In this document: positions 1-8,470 of the stretch, one piece after another
How positions within the stretch are numbered: the first letter of the stretch is position 1
Layout: each line of letters begins with the position of its first letter
Origin: Bradyrhizobium quebecense
Lineage (GTDB): Bacteria; Pseudomonadota; Alphaproteobacteria; Rhizobiales; Xanthobacteraceae
Assembly: GCF_013373795.3 (NCBI RefSeq)
Contig: NZ_CP088022.1
Location: 4,774,001 to 4,838,000 of the forward strand
Direction of reading: 5' to 3'
Length of the DNA: 64,000 nt
The notes under the pieces: model-generated
Seen by the model: the letters and a program-made list of their open reading frames with translations, nothing else
What the model was told of the DNA's origin: nothing
Database searches by the model: none
Made by a program: the position numbers and the translations under genes

Positions 1-210
1 ATGGCGACGTCGACCAACGCCGAATTGCTGGCTTTGTCCGGCAAACGCAATCCGTATCCCGGCAAGCTCGGGGTCGTCGAGCAGGGCGCGCTGGCCGATC
101 TCCTGTTGGTCGACGGCAATCCGCTCGAAAATATCGATTTGGTCGCCGACCCCGCCAAGAACTTCAAGGTCATCATGAAGGACGGCAAAGTCTACAAGAA
201 CGAGAGTTGA
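1..210 (+). CDS. Amidohydrolase family protein, C-terminal fragment (5' end outside window)
   Basis: Only the last 69 or so codons lie in the window, ending in TGA at 208-210; the gene starts upstream of base 1, so the ATG at position 1 is probably an internal methionine. The segment GVVEQGALADLLLVDGNPL followed by a VIMKDGKVYKN end is the usual C-terminal beta-sandwich strand pattern of imidazolonepropionase-like metal-dependent amidohydrolases, where the sandwich domain closes around the TIM barrel. The metal ligands and barrel are not visible here, so the substrate cannot be judged. It converges with the minus-strand operon ending at 380; the 169 bases between hold nothing I recognise. Confidence 0.8.
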   Translation: MATSTNAELLALSGKRNPYPGKLGVVEQGALADLLLVDGNPLENIDLVADPAKNFKVIMKDGKVYKNES

Positions 211-379
211 AGCGGTGGCCACCACTAAGCCGTTCGACGGTCATGTAGCCGCCGATGCACGATTTCTGAATAATATAAAATTGTCGTTGATTTGCCCGAC
301 TGTCAAGTTGCCGTATCGAATCCCGGCGATCGACGGCACCTTTGCATGGCGTTGTTTTCGATATTTTGGCAGTGCCTCT

Positions 380-1573
380 TCAAACCAGGTTCAGATCCTT
401 CGGCTTGATGCCGGTGAAGATGCGTTCGAGGCTCGCCTGCTGCAGGCCGTAGACGTGCTGGATCAGGCCGGCGAAGAACGCCTTGTAGTCGGTCAGAACA
501 GGATAATCGCGGTTCTGGAACAGCGTCGCCTGCGCGACCTGGACCTGCTCGCCGGCCATGCGTCCGCCGTTGATGCCGCCGCCCATCACCCAGTACACGC
601 TGCCATGGCCATGATCGGTGCCGCGGTCGCCGTTCTCACGGAAGGTGCGGCCGAATTCGGAGATCACGACCACGACGGTGTCGCGCCACATCGCCGGGCC
701 GATCTCTTCCGAAAAACCGGCCAAGCCCCTGCCCAATTCGCCGAGACGGTCGGCGAGATAGCCGGTCGCCGCGCCCTGGTTGACGTGGGTATCCCAGCCG
801 CCGACGTCGACGAAGCCGAGGTTGAACTGCTCGCGCATCAGCCGGCCGATCCGCCGCGCCGACAGCTCGAAGCCGCGCGGCGATACGGCGCCGCGGTTGG
901 CCGCCATCATCTCCTCGGACACCGACTTGTAGACGTCGTCGCGGACCCGAAAGCCTTCCGACACCGAATTGGCGAGATCGCCCTTGGCATACATCTCCCG
1001 GATCAGCCGCGCCTGCCGGTCGTCGACACCCGGCTTGCTGACGCTGGCGATGCCGATGTTCGGGATCTGGTTCTGGCCGCGGAAGATCAGCGGTAATTGG
1101 TCGGTGAAGGAGATCGGCTTCACCCGCGTCAGCTCGCTCGCCAGCCGGCTCATGAAGCCGGATCGGTAGTCGCGGCTGCCACCGACGGCCTGACCGAGCT
1201 CGATCGTGTCCTGGGTCTCGAAATGGCTGCGCGAGAGGTCGTCGCTGGTGCCGGCAAACGGGACGAACGCAATCTCGCGCTTGGCCCACAGCGGATAGAT
1301 CGAATCGCGCAAGCTTGGATGCAGCCCCCATCCGGCGTCGAGCGCCAGCGCCGCATTCGGATTGCCGGCGTCGGGCCGGGCGACCGCAAGCGTCGGGCGC
1401 GAGGCGTAGTAGAACTCGCTGCCGACGGGCACGACGACATTGGCGGCGTCGTAGGCGCCGCGCAGGAACACCACGAGCAGGCGCGCGTCGGTCGCGGGCG
1501 CCGCCCAGACCCTGCCGGCAAGGGTGAGCGAAGCGGAAGCGGCGAAGGCCTTGATCAGTTCGCGGCGGTTCAT
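380..1573 (-). CDS. DUF1501 domain protein, exported, Tat-type signal
   Basis: 397 aa. The N-terminus MNRRELIKAFAASASLTLAG followed by an A-x-A cleavage-like site resembles a twin-arginine or Sec signal, so the protein is probably periplasmic. The body shows the hallmarks of DUF1501, a family related in fold to alkaline-phosphatase/sulfatase proteins: LRGAYDAAN near the N-terminus, GGWDTH around residue 263, and EFGRTF followed by GTDHGHG in the C-terminal third. The ATG is preceded by GGGAGG. It is the last gene of a minus-strand run: a DUF1800 gene ends 15 bases upstream, the pairing in which these two families are usually found. Biochemical function is not established for the family; cell-surface or envelope roles have been suggested. 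Nothing appears broken. Confidence 0.9.
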   Translation of the reverse strand: MNRRELIKAFAASASLTLAGRVWAAPATDARLLVVFLRGAYDAANVVVPVGSEFYYASRPTLAVARPDAGNPNAALALDAGWGLHPSLRDSIYPLWAKREIAFVPFAGTSDDLSRSHFETQDTIELGQAVGGSRDYRSGFMSRLASELTRVKPISFTDQLPLIFRGQNQIPNIGIASVSKPGVDDRQARLIREMYAKGDLANSVSEGFRVRDDVYKSVSEEMMAANRGAVSPRGFELSARRIGRLMREQFNLGFVDVGGWDTHVNQGAATGYLADRLGELGRGLAGFSEEIGPAMWRDTVVVVISEFGRTFRENGDRGTDHGHGSVYWVMGGGINGGRMAGEQVQVAQATLFQNRDYPVLTDYKAFFAGLIQHVYGLQQASLERIFTGIKPKDLNLV

Positions 1574-1588
1574 TGGCGAACCTCCCTT

Positions 1589-3133
1589 TCAGTGCATGAA
1601 CTCGGGTGACGACAGAAACAGCGTGTTCCAGTCCTGCGGCGAGACGGCCTGGTCGAGCGCGGCGAGCGTGGTCGGGCTCAGCGTCTGCTTGATGTTGCTG
1701 AAGTAGAGCCCGTTCATCACCAGCGGAAACGCCGGCTGGTCGACGGCGTTGGGCTCGTTCGGCTTGAACAGCCCGGCCGATCCCGAGCCGATCGCGCGCG
1801 CGATCTCGAAACGCAGCATCATCTGCCCGGGACCGTTCCAGGCCGCCGACAGCATCGAATAACCGTCGGGCGTCTCGTGATTGAACAGGCCCTCGGACAG
1901 GCGGTTGAGCCAACCCTGGATCGGCAGCGTGTTGAGCACGACCTTGGTGTCGTAGGCGAGCCGCACCGACGACATCACGTAGAGCATCGGGTCCTTGAAC
2001 TTGGCGCCGCCCTTCAGGCTCGCGGCAAACTCAGGTGTATGAACCAGCGTCGACATCACGGCCGCGATATCGCCGTCGGTCTTCTGGAAGGTCTGCGCCA
2101 TCTGCTGCACCAGCGCGGGCGCCGGATTGTCCGACACGAAATAGGTCGCAAGCTGCTTTGCGATGTGCGTCGCGGTCGCGGGATGACGGCAGAGGATATC
2201 GAGGGCCTCGTCGACCTCGGCAAGGCCGCGGCCCTTGATCTGATGGCCGAGGAACGTCTTGTCGCCGAAATCGTGGCGCGCCGGATTGAACTCGAACGCG
2301 CCCTCGCGGACCAGCTGGGATTGCAGCTCCGGCTTCAGCTTCGGATCCTCCGACTTGAAGTCGATGCCGACGCCGGTGAGGATCCGCGCCAGCGCCTCGA
2401 CGTCGGCCTGGGTGTAGCCGGAGCCGACGCCCATGGTGTGCAGCTCCATGATCTCGCGGGCGTAGTTCTCGTTGAGGTGGCCGGCGGCGTTGTCGGCATT
2501 GTCGAGATAACGCAGCATCACGGGATGATGCAGCGTCGCCGACAGCAGGTTGCGGAACTTGCCGAGCGCGTTGGCGCGGATCGCGCGATCCTCGTAGTCG
2601 CCGACCAGCACGCGGACGTTGGCCTTGTACTGGTGGACATTGAAGTGGTTGAACCAGAACCAGGTCAGGCGCTCACGCAATTGATCCGGCGCATAGAGCG
2701 CGCGCAGGATGGTGCGGGCCGCAGCCTGCCTGGCGCGGTCGTTCATGGCCTGCTGATAGACCTGTTGCGCCGCCTTGCGCTGCTCCGGATCGGCGACCTG
2801 GTTGGCGGATTTGCCCTGCTGGTCGAACGAGGCCGCAATGTCGAACGGGAAGCGATGCGCGTCCGGCATCGCCTCGATCTGCTTTTGGACGGCGGCCGGC
2901 AACGCGGCGTTGGCCGGATGCAGCTGCTCCTGCAGCCAGCGTTCGGTGCCGATCTCTTGCAGATGTGCCGCGCTCGAGGCGCTGACGCCCCAGGTCAGGC
3001 GGTCGAGCAGCGCGATGTCCTGCGCCGCGAGTTCGGCCGCCCGCGCCGGCTGGTGGCACATCACCAGCCCCGCGATCGTCCCGATCATCAGTTTCGCGAC
3101 TGTCCGCGCTCCGAGCGTGGCCGTGATGCTCAT
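1589..3133 (-). CDS. DUF1800 domain protein, exported
   Basis: 514 aa. A signal sequence occupies about residues 1-33 (a hydrophobic stretch ending ARAAE). The mature part begins DIALLDRLTWGVS, the typical start of the DUF1800 domain, and continues through LRERLTWFWFNHFNVH (about residues 152-167), YLDNADNAAGHLNENYARE and a GVG/FLGH segment. These proteins are helical, of unknown activity, and almost always encoded beside a DUF1501 gene, as here. The upstream neighbour on the same strand is a caspase-like gene ending 35 bases before this start, so the three are probably co-transcribed. The reverse strand contains a long open frame here, but it lacks recognisable motifs and is a shadow of the high GC content. 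Confidence 0.9.
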   Translation of the reverse strand: MSITATLGARTVAKLMIGTIAGLVMCHQPARAAELAAQDIALLDRLTWGVSASSAAHLQEIGTERWLQEQLHPANAALPAAVQKQIEAMPDAHRFPFDIAASFDQQGKSANQVADPEQRKAAQQVYQQAMNDRARQAAARTILRALYAPDQLRERLTWFWFNHFNVHQYKANVRVLVGDYEDRAIRANALGKFRNLLSATLHHPVMLRYLDNADNAAGHLNENYAREIMELHTMGVGSGYTQADVEALARILTGVGIDFKSEDPKLKPELQSQLVREGAFEFNPARHDFGDKTFLGHQIKGRGLAEVDEALDILCRHPATATHIAKQLATYFVSDNPAPALVQQMAQTFQKTDGDIAAVMSTLVHTPEFAASLKGGAKFKDPMLYVMSSVRLAYDTKVVLNTLPIQGWLNRLSEGLFNHETPDGYSMLSAAWNGPGQMMLRFEIARAIGSGSAGLFKPNEPNAVDQPAFPLVMNGLYFSNIKQTLSPTTLAALDQAVSPQDWNTLFLSSPEFMH

Positions 3134-3168
3134 GTAGGCTGACCTGCCCGGCTCATGGTGTCATGCCC

Positions 3169-5484
3169 TCAGTGTTTGCATTTGCCGGGAGGGCATGCCG
3201 GCGCGGCGCGGGGTGCTGCTGCGGGCCTTGGCGGCGGTGCCGGCCGCGGCGGCGGCGGCGCTGCGCGTTGCGCCTGCACAGCCGGCCGTGGTGGCGGCGG
3301 CGCGGCGCGCGGAGCCGGTGCCGGATGCGGCGCAACGGCTGCGGCGCGCGGCGGCGGGGGAGCCGCGCGGGCCGGAGCTGCGGCCCGCGCCGGCGCAGGC
3401 CGGGAGACCGGTGCCGGCGACACCGCGGCGTGCGCGGGTGCCGAGCGCGCAGCCGGCGTCTGCCGTGCTGGCGGCGTGCGGCTGGCCGGCGACGGCGCCG
3501 TTGCGGGCTTCACGTTTGCGGTCGGTGCGGTCGCAGCATGCGTGAGCGGTTGCTGCGTCCCGGGCTTGCCGGCGGTCGCGGGCGAGGCCGGCGCGTTGGC
3601 CACCGGGGCAGCGCCGGGCTTGGTCGGCGGAGCCGGCTGCGCGTTGGCAGGCGCCATGGCTGTCGCGGGCTTGCCTGGTGTCACCGCGTTCGGCTTTGCC
3701 CCAGGCTGCGCGGCACCAGGCTGCGCGGCGCCAGGTTGCACGGCGCCCGGCTGCACGGCGCCGTGCTGCTGCGCGGGACTGGCCGGCGCTGTCGCCGACT
3801 GCGGTAGCGGCGGTCCATTCTTGGCGCCCGGCAAAGTGTGCGCACCCGGCGCACCCATCGCGTTCGGCGCGGCGGCCGCGTTCGGCACAGCGCCGGGCGC
3901 TCCCATGGCCGCGCCCTGTGCCGGCGTCACGCCTTGCGGACCGCCAGGCCGTGCCAGATTGGCGCGCTGCATCGCCGCGGCCGGCAGTTGCGGCGCCGCC
4001 GTGACCGGTGCGCCGCCCATTGCCGCCGTCACCCCGGCCGCATGGAGCTGCGCCGGCGTCGGGTTCGGATTGTTGATCACCGTGTTGATCACTGTCGTGT
4101 TGTGGATGTTGTTGAACACGATGTTGTTCTGCGGCGGCACGACGTAGGCCGGCGCGGCGACATAGGCCGGCATCGCCACGAAGAACGGCGTCGGCAGCAC
4201 GAACAGTCCGATCGGCGGCGGCGGCGGCGGCAGCACGACGAAGTCGGGCGGCGGCGGCGGCAGGAAGAACACCGGCGGCGGTGGGGGCGGCGCGAAGTCG
4301 AACACCGGATCGCTGTAGTAGAGCACCGGGCGGTCGACATAGACGATCTCGTCGGGCGGCGGCGGCGGCACGTCATAGTCGAGCGCCGTGAATTGCGGCG
4401 GCGGCTCCAGCGCGGCCGACAGATAGGCGAGCCGGCGCCTGGCGTCGTATGCATGCGGGCCGCGCGGATAACGCCGCAGATACGACCAATACGCATCGGG
4501 CGTATCGGCGTTGTAGGTGCGCCGCCAGGTGATGGCCTCGCGCCGCGCCGCCACGATCGCGCGCACGCGCCTGGCGAGCGGATCGGTCGGATAGGCCTGC
4601 AGATAATCCTCGTAGCCTTGCAGCGTGTCGCGCTCCAGCGCGGCGGCATAGGCGTCGTGCGCCGGGAAGTCGCGGATCGGCTTGGTGCGCAGTCCGGCAT
4701 CGACCTGCTGCGGCGGCGCGTCCGGCTTGCGCTCGAAGAACATGAAGGGCGCGTCGACCTTCTGGGCATTCCACGGGATCTCGGCGCCCTTGGTCATCTC
4801 GTTGACGCGCAGGCGAACGCGGTCGAACACCTCGGGCAAGGTCAGGCCGCCGGCGCGAATCATTTCCGCCAGCGCTTGCGCGTAGGGCCCGTAAGGCGGC
4901 GCACCGTCGGGGGCGACGGTGCCGGGCGCCGAATTGAAGGCGATCAAGAGCTTCGGATCGGGATCGACCAGCGCAAGGCCGCCGGCCAGCGGCTGGCCGT
5001 CCTTGGCGAAGGAATTGCTGCGCGCCGCATCGAGTACGATGACGCCCGCCTTGATCGGCAATGCCGACAGCTGATGGCTGTAGTCGGAGATGCGGATCGC
5101 CTCGACCGGCACGTCGGTGTCGCGGGCGATTTTGGCGTCGACCGGCACGAAGTAGTTCTCGCCGGTGAGCTGCACGCCGTAGCCGGCGAGATAGACGAAG
5201 GCCACGGCATTAGGCCCCGCGTCCTGTACCTTCTGGATGAAATCGCGGAACGATTTGCGCAGCGTCTCGCTATCGAGATCGCGCGCTCCGACTACGTCGA
5301 AGCCTGCGGCCTGCAATGTCTGCGCGATCAGGCCGGCATCGTTTGCGGCAGTCTGCAACGCGCCGGCCTGATAGGCGCCGTTGCCGACCACGAGCGCGAG
5401 GCGCTTTTCCTGATCCTGCGCCTGGACGGGAAGCGACGAGAGCGACACCAGACCGACGATCAATGCCCACAGAATGCGCGTCAT
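3169..5484 (-). CDS. Caspase-like (peptidase C14 fold) protein with Pro/Ala-rich tail; catalytic dyad missing
   Basis: 771 aa with a Sec signal (about residues 1-22, cleavage after VQAQ). Residues 26-255 are a p20-like caspase domain: RLALVVGNGAY, a YLAGYGVQLTGENYFVP segment and VLDAARSNSF. In active bacterial caspase homologues these read SGHG and DACR; here Tyr102 replaces the catalytic His and Ala154 replaces the catalytic Cys, so proteolysis is unlikely. Residues about 270-350 are a helical repeat region (ALERDTLQGYEDYLQAYP). The rest is low complexity: Pro clusters, a region rich in Asn/Thr/Ile, QPGA repeats and an Ala/Pro/Arg tail ending CPPGKCKH. The ATG follows a GGGA motif. It heads the operon with the DUF1800 and DUF1501 genes. 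A periplasmic scaffold or sensor role is a guess. Confidence 0.88.
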   Translation of the reverse strand: MTRILWALIVGLVSLSSLPVQAQDQEKRLALVVGNGAYQAGALQTAANDAGLIAQTLQAAGFDVVGARDLDSETLRKSFRDFIQKVQDAGPNAVAFVYLAGYGVQLTGENYFVPVDAKIARDTDVPVEAIRISDYSHQLSALPIKAGVIVLDAARSNSFAKDGQPLAGGLALVDPDPKLLIAFNSAPGTVAPDGAPPYGPYAQALAEMIRAGGLTLPEVFDRVRLRVNEMTKGAEIPWNAQKVDAPFMFFERKPDAPPQQVDAGLRTKPIRDFPAHDAYAAALERDTLQGYEDYLQAYPTDPLARRVRAIVAARREAITWRRTYNADTPDAYWSYLRRYPRGPHAYDARRRLAYLSAALEPPPQFTALDYDVPPPPPDEIVYVDRPVLYYSDPVFDFAPPPPPPVFFLPPPPPDFVVLPPPPPPIGLFVLPTPFFVAMPAYVAAPAYVVPPQNNIVFNNIHNTTVINTVINNPNPTPAQLHAAGVTAAMGGAPVTAAPQLPAAAMQRANLARPGGPQGVTPAQGAAMGAPGAVPNAAAAPNAMGAPGAHTLPGAKNGPPLPQSATAPASPAQQHGAVQPGAVQPGAAQPGAAQPGAKPNAVTPGKPATAMAPANAQPAPPTKPGAAPVANAPASPATAGKPGTQQPLTHAATAPTANVKPATAPSPASRTPPARQTPAARSAPAHAAVSPAPVSRPAPARAAAPARAAPPPPRAAAVAPHPAPAPRAAPPPPRPAVQAQRAAPPPPRPAPPPRPAAAPRAAPACPPGKCKH

Positions 5485-5679
5485 AGTGGTCGTCCCTTTT
5501 CTTCTCGAGAGTTGGCGTTACGGATGGAAAGGCTACTTCCGTGAATGCGCGCTGAACAGGATTGCGGCAATTGTGGCAATCCTTGGTCTGCACGGTCGCG
5601 GGCAACCCGGAATCGGCTTCCCGGACGCGCGCTATCAGGCGATATTGCGCAGATAAAACAGGCAAAAAAGGAGCACTCG

Positions 5680-6351
5680 ATGCCAATCGCCGGACAAGGC
5701 ATGCTGCTGACCTCGATGGATATCGACAGCTTACACGAAGCTGAATTCAACCGCTGGTACGATCGCGAGCATCTCGAAGAACGGGTCGCGATCGACGGAT
5801 TCCTGGAGGCCCGCCGCTACGTCGCCCATGACGGCAGGCCGAAATATCTCAGCCTCTACTCGACCGCGACCTTCGAGGTGCTTGAGAGCCCCGCCTACCG
5901 CAAGGCGCTCGCCAACCAGACCGACTGGTCGAAAGCCAACATCGCGCGCTTCCGGAACATGATCCGCGGGGTCGCGCGCATCACGGTCAGCCGCGGCGTC
6001 GGCCGAGGCGCAGCCCTCGGCATCATCCGCCTGCGCCCGCCGGCCGAGGGGGCGGACAGACTCCGCGCTGCATTGCGGGAGCAACTCGATCCGGCCGCGC
6101 GCGACGGCATCATCTCGATGCACCTGCTGGAGAACGACCCTGACCTGTCGAAACCGCTGACGCCGGACGCCGGGAAAGCCGATCCCGGTGCCGGCGACTG
6201 GTTCGTGCTGATCGACGCCACAGATGTCGGCGCGGTCCCCGCAGCCGCAGCAGGCATCACCGGCAATGCAGCCTTGAAGCCGCTGGTGGTCACCAGCGGC
6301 GTCTACCGGCTGTTGTGGGATGTCGCGAAGAGCGATCTTCCGCGCAACTGA
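5680..6351 (+). CDS. Conserved protein, probable dimeric alpha/beta-barrel type, function unknown
   Basis: 223 aa from the ATG at 5680, chosen because AAGGAG lies 7-8 bases upstream; the frame is open further upstream but that part has no family-like sequence. The N-terminal half contains FNRWYDREHLEER then GFLEARRYV, a pattern found in small ferredoxin-like alpha+beta barrel proteins annotated as DUF4286-like or as hypothetical. The second half repeats a similar organisation less clearly. No signal peptide or membrane segment. It is divergent from the caspase-like operon (195 bases between starts) and stands alone before the oxidoreductase genes. No enzyme activity can be assigned. Confidence 0.75.
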   Translation: MPIAGQGMLLTSMDIDSLHEAEFNRWYDREHLEERVAIDGFLEARRYVAHDGRPKYLSLYSTATFEVLESPAYRKALANQTDWSKANIARFRNMIRGVARITVSRGVGRGAALGIIRLRPPAEGADRLRAALREQLDPAARDGIISMHLLENDPDLSKPLTPDAGKADPGAGDWFVLIDATDVGAVPAAAAGITGNAALKPLVVTSGVYRLLWDVAKSDLPRN

Positions 6352-6445
6352 AGCGTGGTCCGGAAAAGTGCGAAGCGGTTTTGCCTCGCGACCAACGCGC
6401 AGCGCTTGCGCGGAGATCATGCTCGGACAAGCGTGGTATCGCGAT
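6345..6445. repeat. Intergenic repeat-like motif of Rhizobiales type
   Basis: Directly after the stop at 6351 the sequence reads GCGTGGTCCGGAAAAGTG, then GAAGCGGTTTT, an unrelated insert with a small hairpin (CGCGCA/TGCGCG around 6398-6414), and GATCATGCTCGGACAA. From memory this follows a short intergenic motif common downstream of genes in Bradyrhizobium and Rhodopseudomonas. Only one copy is in this window, so its repetitive nature is recall rather than something shown here. Confidence 0.4.
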
Positions 6446-6670
6446 GCAGATCATGTTGCACCGCCACATAACGCAAACGAGATTAACGCTAGACGCGCAT
6501 CAGCCGCGCGAAAGCTGATGATCGGACAATTTAGCCTTTGCCTTCTCTGGAACGGCTCTAATAAGATAACCCTATGATCCAATTCAAAAACCAGAACAAC
6601 GCCATGTGAGCGTTCGTCGTCAACAATAAGGCCGCGCGGTCAGGCATTTTCGCGCGGGTCAAAGGTAGGA
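6446..6670. other. Gene-free leader region before the oxidoreductase operon
   Basis: With the preceding motif this makes a 319-base stretch without a gene. It must contain the promoter of the following three-gene operon. It is somewhat richer in A+T than the surroundings from about 6530 to 6620. I see no clear TTGACA/TATAAT pair, no Fnr/FixK-type TTGAT-N4-ATCAA box and no convincing small ORF; the short open frames present lack ribosome binding sites. Confidence 0.6.
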
Positions 6671-8470
6671 ATGAAACCGACTGATATCTCGGCGCCGGAT
6701 TACTTTCATAAAGTAGTCGATTGCCAATGGGCTTGCCCCGCACACACCCCCGTTCCCGAGTACATCCGGTTGATTGCTGAGGGGCGTTACAGCGACGCCT
6801 ACATGATCAATTGGAAGTCCAACGTGTTCCCCGGGATTCTCGGGCGCACCTGTGACCGTCCATGCGAGCCGGCGTGCCGCCGCGGGCGGGTCGAGGACAC
6901 TCCGGTCGCGATCTGCCGCCTGAAGCGCGTCGCCGCCGACTTCAAGGACGACATCAAGCACCGTCTGCCGAAGCCGGGGCCGAAGAACGGCAAGCGCATC
7001 GCGCTGGTCGGCGGCGGCCCCGCCTCGCTGACCGTGGCGCGCGATCTCGTCCCGCTCGGCTATCACTGCACCGTGTTCGACGGCGATCCCAAGGCCGGCG
7101 GCATGATGCGCAGCCAGATTCCAAAATTCCGCCTGCCCGACAACGTGATCGACGAGGAGACCGACTACGTCCTCAACCTCGGCGTCGAGTTCAAGGGCGG
7201 CCAGCGCGTCGACAGCCTGAAGCAGCTGCTCTCCGAGAATTACGACGCGATCTTTGTCGGAAGCGGCGCGCCGCGCGGCCGCGAGCTCGACATTCCCGGC
7301 CGCAAGGAGGCCGCCGCCAACATCCATATCGGCATCGAGTGGCTGGCCAACGTGTCGTTCGGCCACGTCGAAAAGATCGGCCGCCGCGTCATCGTGCTCG
7401 GCGGCGGCAACACCGCGATGGATTGCTGCCGCACCGCGCGCCGCCTCGGCGGCGAGAGCGTCAAGGTGATCGTCCGCTCCGGCTTCGAGGAAATGAAGGC
7501 CTCGCCGTGGGAGAAGGAGGACGCGCTTCACGAGGACATTCCGATCCTCAACTACATGGTGCCGGTGGCATTCAAGCATGTGGCCGGCAAGCTGATTGGC
7601 GTCACCTTCCAAAAGGTGAAGGCGGAATACGACGACAAGGGCCGGCGCAATCTGGTGCCCTCGGGCGAGCCGGACGAGACCGTGTCCTGCGACGATGTGC
7701 TCGTTGCGGTCGGCCAGGAGAATGCGTTCCCCTGGATCGAAGCCGATTGCGGCATCGAATTCGACAAGTGGCACATGCCGAAGGTCGATCCCAAGACGTT
7801 CGTCTCGACCAATCCGAAGGTGTTCTTCGGCGGCGATGCGGCGTTCGGGCCGAAGAACATCATCTGGGCCGTGGCGCACGGCCATGACGCCGCGCTGTCG
7901 ATCCACCGAATGCTGTCCGGCGAGGACATCAACGAGCGCCCGCTACCCGAGGTGCAGATCTCCTCACAGAAGATGGGCATCCACGAGTGGAGCTACGACA
8001 ACGACATCTCCGCCGACAAGCGCTTCAAGGTGCCGCATCGCGACAAGGTGATCGCGCTGAAGGACATCCGCGCCGAAGTCGAGCTCGGCTACGACCTCAA
8101 GCTCGCGCTCGGCGAAGCGCAGCGCTGCCTGAATTGCGACGTGCAGACGGTGTTCTCCGCGCCGCTCTGCATCGAATGCGACGCCTGCGTCGACATCTGT
8201 CCGATGGACTGCATCACCTTCACCGAGAACGGTGAAGAGGATGACGTACGGCAGCGCCTGAAAGCCCCCTCGCCGCATCACGACCAGGCGCTCTACGTCT
8301 CCGGCGACCTGAAGACCGGCCGCGTCATGGTGAAAGACGAAGACGTCTGCCTGCATTGCGGGCTGTGTGCCGAGCGCTGCCCGACCGGCGCTTGGGACAT
8401 GCAGAAGTACCTCATCGATATGGTTCAAGCGGGATCAACATGTCAGTCCAAAGCCCGATCAGCAGCGTAA
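6671..8470 (+). CDS. korC: NAD(P)H/FAD-dependent electron-transfer subunit (GltD-like) fused to a dicluster ferredoxin, 2-oxoacid oxidoreductase gamma-type subunit
   Basis: 599 aa, ATG preceded by AGGTAGGA. Residues 1-100 are the Cys-containing GltD-type N-terminal domain (C18, C22, C61, C65, C69), which holds Fe-S clusters in glutamate synthase small subunits. GGGPAS at 114-119 is the FAD-binding motif, GGGNTAMD at 244-251 the second dinucleotide (NAD(P)H) motif, and GGDAAFGP near 388 the C-terminal FAD motif. The last 110 residues carry two 4Fe-4S motifs: C500-C503-C506-C510 with CP, and C560-C563-C566-C570 with CP. This layout fits the subunit that passes electrons between an oxoacid:ferredoxin oxidoreductase and NAD(P). 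It overlaps the next gene by 31 bases. The symbol is by analogy with KorABC-type enzymes such as that described for Azoarcus evansii and is tentative. Confidence 0.85.
   Translation: MKPTDISAPDYFHKVVDCQWACPAHTPVPEYIRLIAEGRYSDAYMINWKSNVFPGILGRTCDRPCEPACRRGRVEDTPVAICRLKRVAADFKDDIKHRLPKPGPKNGKRIALVGGGPASLTVARDLVPLGYHCTVFDGDPKAGGMMRSQIPKFRLPDNVIDEETDYVLNLGVEFKGGQRVDSLKQLLSENYDAIFVGSGAPRGRELDIPGRKEAAANIHIGIEWLANVSFGHVEKIGRRVIVLGGGNTAMDCCRTARRLGGESVKVIVRSGFEEMKASPWEKEDALHEDIPILNYMVPVAFKHVAGKLIGVTFQKVKAEYDDKGRRNLVPSGEPDETVSCDDVLVAVGQENAFPWIEADCGIEFDKWHMPKVDPKTFVSTNPKVFFGGDAAFGPKNIIWAVAHGHDAALSIHRMLSGEDINERPLPEVQISSQKMGIHEWSYDNDISADKRFKVPHRDKVIALKDIRAEVELGYDLKLALGEAQRCLNCDVQTVFSAPLCIECDACVDICPMDCITFTENGEEDDVRQRLKAPSPHHDQALYVSGDLKTGRVMVKDEDVCLHCGLCAERCPTGAWDMQKYLIDMVQAGSTCQSKARSAA

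Noticed and set aside
3695..3780. Short tandem repeats as a possible CRISPR or VNTR element
   Set aside because: They are in-frame codons for the QPGA repeats of the caspase-like protein tail; no spacers.
6315..6577. Two overlapping frames (67 and 85 codons) before the oxidoreductase operon
   Set aside because: They run through the end of the previous gene and a repeat-like motif, with no ribosome binding site.
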